Part shown: in pieces, positions 5,978 through 8,371 of the stretch
Layout: each line of letters opens with the position of its first letter
Position numbering within the stretch: position 1 is the stretch's first letter
Source of the DNA: Desulfobulbaceae bacterium
Lineage (GTDB): Bacteria; Desulfobacterota; Desulfobulbia; Desulfobulbales; Desulfobulbaceae
Direction: 5' to 3'
Assembly: GCA_026986885.1 (NCBI GenBank)
Contig: JALSNT010000515.1
Coordinates: 1 to 8,371, forward strand
Length of the DNA: 8,371 bases
Notes under the pieces: model-generated
The model's database searches: none
What the model was told of the DNA's origin: nothing
What the model saw: the letters and a program-made list of their open reading frames with translations, nothing else
Program-made: the position numbers and the translations under genes

Positions 5978-6373
5978 CTAACCGACAACGCCGTCGATCA
6001 TTTTCAGCCTGCCGCGCTTGCAGGCAGTGATGCAATAGGGTTTTTTGCCCTGGAGCTGTCTGTCCACACACATATCACACTTAACGGCCTTGCCGTCGAT
6101 TAGTTTTGGAACATGGTTTCTGCAGGCATCGACACATTTTCCACAACCGACACATGCTTCAACATCAACAACAGGTACGCCTAAAAAATGCATCTCCATG
6201 GCCCCGGTAGGACAAACCCTGATACAGGACAGGTCACGACAGGCCGTGCAGTTGATAAATTCATTCATTCCCCTGCGGAATGTGCTCATGGCCACTCCGT
6301 TATGTTTTTTCCTGCAGGCGGCAACACATACTGCACACCCTCTACATGCTTCCCTGTTTTGTTCTATATACAT
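5978..6373 (-). CDS. Ferredoxin-like protein with four [4Fe-4S] cluster motifs (CooF/HycB/DmsB-type)
   Basis: This 131-aa cytoplasmic electron-transfer protein has no signal peptide or twin-arginine motif. It has sixteen cluster-pattern cysteines: C10-C13-C16-C20, C42-C45-C50-C54-Pro, C74-C77-C80-C84 and C99-C102-C114-C118. This four-cluster arrangement, including the CX2CX11CX3C group, is that of small iron-sulfur subunits of formate dehydrogenases, CO dehydrogenase (CooF), DMSO reductase-like enzymes and tungsten aldehyde oxidoreductases. Those subunits pass electrons between a catalytic subunit and another carrier. The start at 6373 is set by an AGGAGG 6 nt upstream; the frame extends further upstream, but that part lacks features. 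No catalytic subunit is adjacent, so the partner is unknown. The AMIN gene upstream on the same strand is functionally unrelated and separated by 344 nt. Confidence 0.87.
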   Translation of the reverse strand: MYIEQNREACRGCAVCVAACRKKHNGVAMSTFRRGMNEFINCTACRDLSCIRVCPTGAMEMHFLGVPVVDVEACVGCGKCVDACRNHVPKLIDGKAVKCDMCVDRQLQGKKPYCITACKRGRLKMIDGVVG

Positions 6374-6379
6374 TGCAAT

Positions 6380-6385
6380 CCTCCT
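6380..6385 (-). promoter_or_regulatory. Ribosome binding site of the ferredoxin-like gene
   Basis: AGGAGG on the minus strand lies 6 nt before ATG 6373. This decides the start in favour of MYIEQNREAC over the in-frame start 31 codons upstream, which has no such signal. Confidence 0.85.
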
Positions 6386-6568
6386 GTTCCCTGATAAAGA
6401 GGCATGGCTGGACCGGCCGGCCAAAATAAATTTTAACCTCAGGTTCAAGAATCCGGATTCCGGCAAGAACCGTTTGTGTCAGCCGGGGAATTCGGATAAA
6501 AGATGCTGATGGCGTGAATCACTTATATTTATAAATCGTTTCGCGCAAATTTCAAGGAGAAAGTCAAG

Positions 6569-6676
6569 ATGGATTGAATGCATATTACAGTTTTGATGAT
6601 GCATTGTCCGCTCCATCCCGGAGGTTATGCAATAACGGTTGGAGTGGTAAAAAACATAACACCCGGATTTGTATAA
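6569..6676 (+). other. Possible small ORF with an in-frame TGA after two codons
   Basis: AAGGAG (6555-6560) stands 8 nt before ATG 6569, a textbook spacing. The frame reads ATG GAT TGA and continues with ATG 6578 for 32 codons (MHITVLMMHCPLHPGG, then YAITVGVVKNITPGFV) to TAA at 6674-6676. I do not recognise the peptide. Reinitiation at 6578, a nonsense-decayed small gene, or a chance open frame are possible. Selenocysteine readthrough is conceivable because a hairpin follows the TGA, but Sec at position 3 would be most unusual. The region lies on the opposite strand to its neighbours. Confidence 0.2.
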
Positions 6677-6717
6677 TAAATGCACGGCATTCGCACAATG
6701 TGGTTGTCGTGAAGGGG

Positions 6718-7875
6718 TTATTCTTTCATTGTCGTATTTTCATTATTCATTGGAACGCCGGGTTTAGTGGAATGTATGGTATTGACGATGATAACAAAGA
6801 GATTTTCTTCTTTGAAAAATACCTGCTGCAGGTCATAATTATTGTTGGCCTCCAGGTCGATGACCACACGGATTTTGCCCTGGTTTTTATGAAGACCTAT
6901 GCGGATGGTTTTAACGTAGCGTCCATTGGCATGGATGATGTTTGTTAATTTGCTGCCGGCCCGCATGTTTTTGAAGTCGCAGACCACCCTTGGCAGTCCC
7001 TCTTCAATACCAAATACCGTGGGCGGATTAAAATCAGTCAGTTTAAACCTGATCATCTCTCCTCTTTTTGAGCTGTTGTCAAAAGTAACGGATTGGAGTA
7101 TTGGTTGCTCCTGCCTGGTTTTTCCAGGTTTATTTACGGTACTGTTATCAGGTTCGGAGACAATGGGATTTTTTTCTTTTACCGGCTTGTCTGTCGGCCT
7201 GGTTACGGATTTTTCAATTTCCGCATGGTCGGGGGAAGTGGGGAGTGATTCCGGTTGATTGATAACAGGTGCAGTGGTGGCGGGTACCGGTTTTCGTCGG
7301 GATGCATCCGACCGGCCGGCTTTCAGTGGCGCAGATTCCGGGAGTACGGATGCCTGCGTCATCTGCCGACCTCTTTGCATTTTTTGTATTTTTTGTATTT
7401 TTTGTTCTTTATGTTCTTTATGTACAGGTGATGCGGCAACGTCACTGCCGGCAGGAAAAACAACAATTGTCAGGGAATTGTTTTCCTGGTTGAACTGCTG
7501 TCTGAAATCGATTTTCCCGGCATCACTCAGGTCGAACACCACCCTTGTTTTTGGTTTTTTCCCGGTATGCAGGCCAATTCTGATCTTTTTAACATAGACA
7601 CCATCTGTATTAATGGTGTTGGGCATGGTGCGTGCGATACCGGTTTTGGGAAAGTCAAAGACTACACGGGGTTTTTTGCCTTTGATGGCAAATATTTTTG
7701 GAATACAGGTGTGGTTTAATTGAAATGTAACCTGTTCTCTGTTCTGGCTGTCTATCTTGAACACAATGCTTTCAAGAATAGGTTTTTCCGCACCGTAGGT
7801 GGTGGAAAACATGCAGACAGCGACAAGACAGGCAAACATGGCGGATATGGATATTTTTTTCATGGCCGAACTCAT
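6718..7875 (-). CDS. Secreted protein with two AMIN domains
   Basis: This 385-aa exported protein has a Sec signal peptide (about 1-29, cleavage after TYGA) and two homologous AMIN-type modules. AMIN domains are beta-sandwich modules that target proteins to peptidoglycan or secretin machinery in the periplasm. Module 1 spans about 32-140 and module 2 about 257-366. Both share PRVVxDF, a (V/R)YVKxIRIGLH motif (residues 94-103 and 319-329 region) and RVVxDL, so they arose by internal duplication. They are joined by a low-complexity, basic and Pro-rich linker (about 145-255) that includes tandem tripeptide repeats at 152-166. No amidase, LysM or secretin domain is present, so it is probably a binding or scaffold protein. 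The start may be ATG 7875 or the second ATG at 7863 (MKKIS), which gives a more typical signal peptide; neither has a strong Shine-Dalgarno. Confidence 0.82.
   Translation of the reverse strand: MSSAMKKISISAMFACLVAVCMFSTTYGAEKPILESIVFKIDSQNREQVTFQLNHTCIPKIFAIKGKKPRVVFDFPKTGIARTMPNTINTDGVYVKKIRIGLHTGKKPKTRVVFDLSDAGKIDFRQQFNQENNSLTIVVFPAGSDVAASPVHKEHKEQKIQKIQKMQRGRQMTQASVLPESAPLKAGRSDASRRKPVPATTAPVINQPESLPTSPDHAEIEKSVTRPTDKPVKEKNPIVSEPDNSTVNKPGKTRQEQPILQSVTFDNSSKRGEMIRFKLTDFNPPTVFGIEEGLPRVVCDFKNMRAGSKLTNIIHANGRYVKTIRIGLHKNQGKIRVVIDLEANNNYDLQQVFFKEENLFVIIVNTIHSTKPGVPMNNENTTMKE
7378..7422 (-). repeat. In-frame 9-bp tandem repeats in the AMIN protein linker
   Basis: Read on the minus strand, CATAAAGAA occurs twice and is followed by CAAAAAATA twice and CAAAAAATG once, giving 45 bp of 9-nt units. 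They encode HKE-HKE-QKI-QKI-QKM (residues 152-166). Unit length is a multiple of three, so slippage would change linker length without a frameshift. Confidence 0.85.
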
Positions 7876-7916
7876 TTCGTGCGGAATTGGGGTTATCTAT
7901 CACGGTTTATCAGAAA

Positions 7917-7944
7917 CAGAGGACAGAAGGCAGAGGTCAGATGA
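7917..7944. repeat. Degenerate 7-bp tandem repeat (CAGAGGA type)
   Basis: Four consecutive 7-nt units, CAGAGGA, CAGAAGG, CAGAGGT and CAGATGA, run from 7917 to 7944. A partial unit, CAGAAA, precedes them at 7911-7916. All share CAGA in phase. The units are noncoding and lie between divergent genes. Confidence 0.7.
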
Positions 7945-7946
7945 CA

Positions 7947-7988
7947 CCAAAATTGAGCGATAATCTACTGCCGAAATTGAGAGATTAA
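7947..7988. repeat. 24-bp-spaced direct repeat CC(A/G)AAATTGAG(C/A)GAT
   Basis: CCAAAATTGAGCGATAA (from 7947) and CCGAAATTGAGAGATTAA (from 7971) are two near-identical copies with a 24-nt period. The core AATTGAGCGAT also occurs at 3259-3269. Spaced internal repeats like these are found at the ends of IS21-type elements as transposase sites. No transposase gene or second end is present, so a solo end or remnant is only a hypothesis. Two sites for a transcription regulator are the alternative. Confidence 0.5.
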
Positions 7989-8052
7989 TGCAAATCGTTC
8001 AATTCAAGTTAACTACTTTAAAAAAGTTTACGCATAAAATATCATAAAGTCA

Positions 8053-8371
8053 ATGAAACAAGCAATAACTTCCCATGGCGGCCCGGAGCGATTGTCAAAG
8101 GCGGCCCCTGAACAAAACAAGGGCAGGCAACCGGAAGAGAAAGGGGAAACCCTGTTCACCGCCGTTGAAGCAATTTTGCCCCTGGTGAAAAAGCCGGGCC
8201 GTTATATCGGCGGAGAACTCAATGCGGTCAAAAAGTCCTGGGAGGACGCGGCTGTCCGTTTCTGTCTCATTTTTCCCGATCTGTACGAGATCGGCATGTC
8301 CCATCAGGGGTTGCAGATACTCTATCATATTCTCAATGATGATGACCGGTTCCTCGCCCACAGGTGTTATG
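8053..8371 (+). CDS. Radical SAM protein, TIGR03960-like, N-terminal part (3' end outside window)
   Basis: An open frame runs from ATG 8053 to the window end (106 codons visible). After a variable polar N-terminus (about 1-32), the segment ILPLVKKPGRYIGGELNAVK (41-60) and FPDLYEIGMSHQGLQILYHI (74-93) match the start of the TIGR03960 family. These are large proteins with a B12-binding-like N-terminal domain and a radical SAM domain, often fused to or followed by DUF2344 (TIGR03936) and near ribonuclease G. The CxxxCxxC cluster motif lies beyond the window, so the radical SAM core itself is not seen. The start is uncertain: 8053 has no strong Shine-Dalgarno, and TTG 8092 has GGAG only 3 nt upstream. 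The biochemical reaction of this family is not established. Confidence 0.83.
   Translation, partial: MKQAITSHGGPERLSKAAPEQNKGRQPEEKGETLFTAVEAILPLVKKPGRYIGGELNAVKKSWEDAAVRFCLIFPDLYEIGMSHQGLQILYHILNDDDRFLAHRCY

Larger units (their letters stand above)
6374..6717. other. 344-nt intergenic region between two minus-strand genes
   Basis: The region must hold the promoter of the ferredoxin-like gene on the minus strand, but I cannot assign clear -35/-10 or sigma-54 boxes. It contains an AT-rich palindrome ATTTATAAAT (6527-6536) and a plus-strand Shine-Dalgarno with a short interrupted ORF (6555-6676). It also contains a hairpin AATGCAT/ATGCATT (6577-6605) and a hairpin GTTAT/ATAAC (6624-6636) enclosed by CTCC/GGAG. 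No convincing terminator for the AMIN gene is visible just after its stop. A plus-strand open frame running from 6574 into the AMIN gene has no recognisable domain. Confidence 0.6.
7876..8052. other. 177-nt divergent intergenic region
   Basis: This segment separates the minus-strand AMIN gene from the plus-strand radical SAM gene and must contain promoters for both. It carries heptanucleotide repeats (7917-7944), two copies of a CC(A/G)AAATTGAG motif (7947-7988), GTTAAC (8008-8013) and a short ACTTT/AAAGT palindrome (8015-8027). No promoter boxes can be called with confidence. The repeats look like foreign or decayed mobile DNA. Confidence 0.5.

Noticed and set aside
6045..6509. Plus-strand 154-codon frame opposite the ferredoxin-like gene
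   Set aside because: Antisense to sixteen in-pattern cysteines and a strong minus-strand RBS, so the minus-strand gene is the real one.
6575..6577. Selenocysteine codon in the small ORF at 6569
   Set aside because: Sec as the third residue, no conserved redox context and no recognised SECIS loop. Kept only as a remote option within a finding.
6574..6948. Plus-strand 124-codon frame overlapping the 3' end of the AMIN gene
   Set aside because: More than half of it is antisense to the second AMIN domain, and no family resemblance is visible.
7917..7988. CRISPR-like repeat array
   Set aside because: Units are 7 bp and 24 bp with no uniform repeat-spacer pattern, and there are no cas genes.
8095..8361. 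Minus-strand 88-codon frame at the right edge
   Set aside because: Antisense to the radical SAM N-terminus, whose KPGRYIGGE and FPDLYEIGMSH motifs are unmistakable on the plus strand.

Overview
The window looks like a chromosomal segment of a Deltaproteobacterium (Desulfobacterota), most likely near the Desulfobulbales. Supporting this are an octaheme hydroxylamine-oxidoreductase-like cytochrome, a 16-cysteine iron-sulfur protein, AMIN-domain and TPR lipoproteins, and a TIGR03960-type radical SAM protein at the right edge. The lineage is inferred from gene content and protein style only. GC content appears moderate. I found no rRNA, tRNA, CRISPR array, intact transposase or phage gene.

Layout. 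Positions 1-3027 (+) carry an apparent three-gene transcription unit: the 3' end of a thymidylate kinase gene, a 634-aa TPR lipoprotein whose TTG start overlaps the kinase stop, and a LolB-like outer-membrane lipoprotein overlapping the TPR gene by about 59 nt. A 549-nt gap (3028-3576) holds several repeats and an orphan Shine-Dalgarno sequence. It leads to the metabolic centrepiece, a secreted 414-aa cytochrome with eight CxxCH motifs of the HAO family (3577-4821). A strong intrinsic terminator (4871-4910) separates it from a lipoprotein of the endonuclease/exonuclease/phosphatase superfamily (4989-5882).

A hairpin at 5888-5913 can serve as a shared terminator with the convergent minus-strand genes. 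Those are a cytoplasmic 131-aa protein with four [4Fe-4S] motifs (6373-5978) and, behind a 344-nt gap, a secreted protein with two AMIN domains (7875-6718). A 177-nt divergent region (7876-8052) contains 7-bp tandem repeats and a repeated AATTGAGCGAT-type motif. A radical SAM gene (8053 to the window end, +) then begins.

How the genes fit together. The TPR lipoprotein, LolB-like lipoprotein, EEP lipoprotein and AMIN protein are all envelope proteins. The octaheme cytochrome probably works in the periplasm on nitrogen oxides (nitrite or hydroxylamine to ammonium, or the reverse). No quinol-oxidising NapC/NrfH partner, cytochrome c554 or nitrate reductase is visible beside it, so its electron donor must lie elsewhere. 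Likewise, the 16-Cys ferredoxin-like protein has no catalytic partner in view. I do not see a clearly new multi-gene system. The items most worth a second look are the orphan compact octaheme enzyme with its long repeat-rich leader, a possible mobile-element remnant marked by AATTGAGCGAT copies, and a short RBS-preceded ORF interrupted by TGA at 6569-6676.
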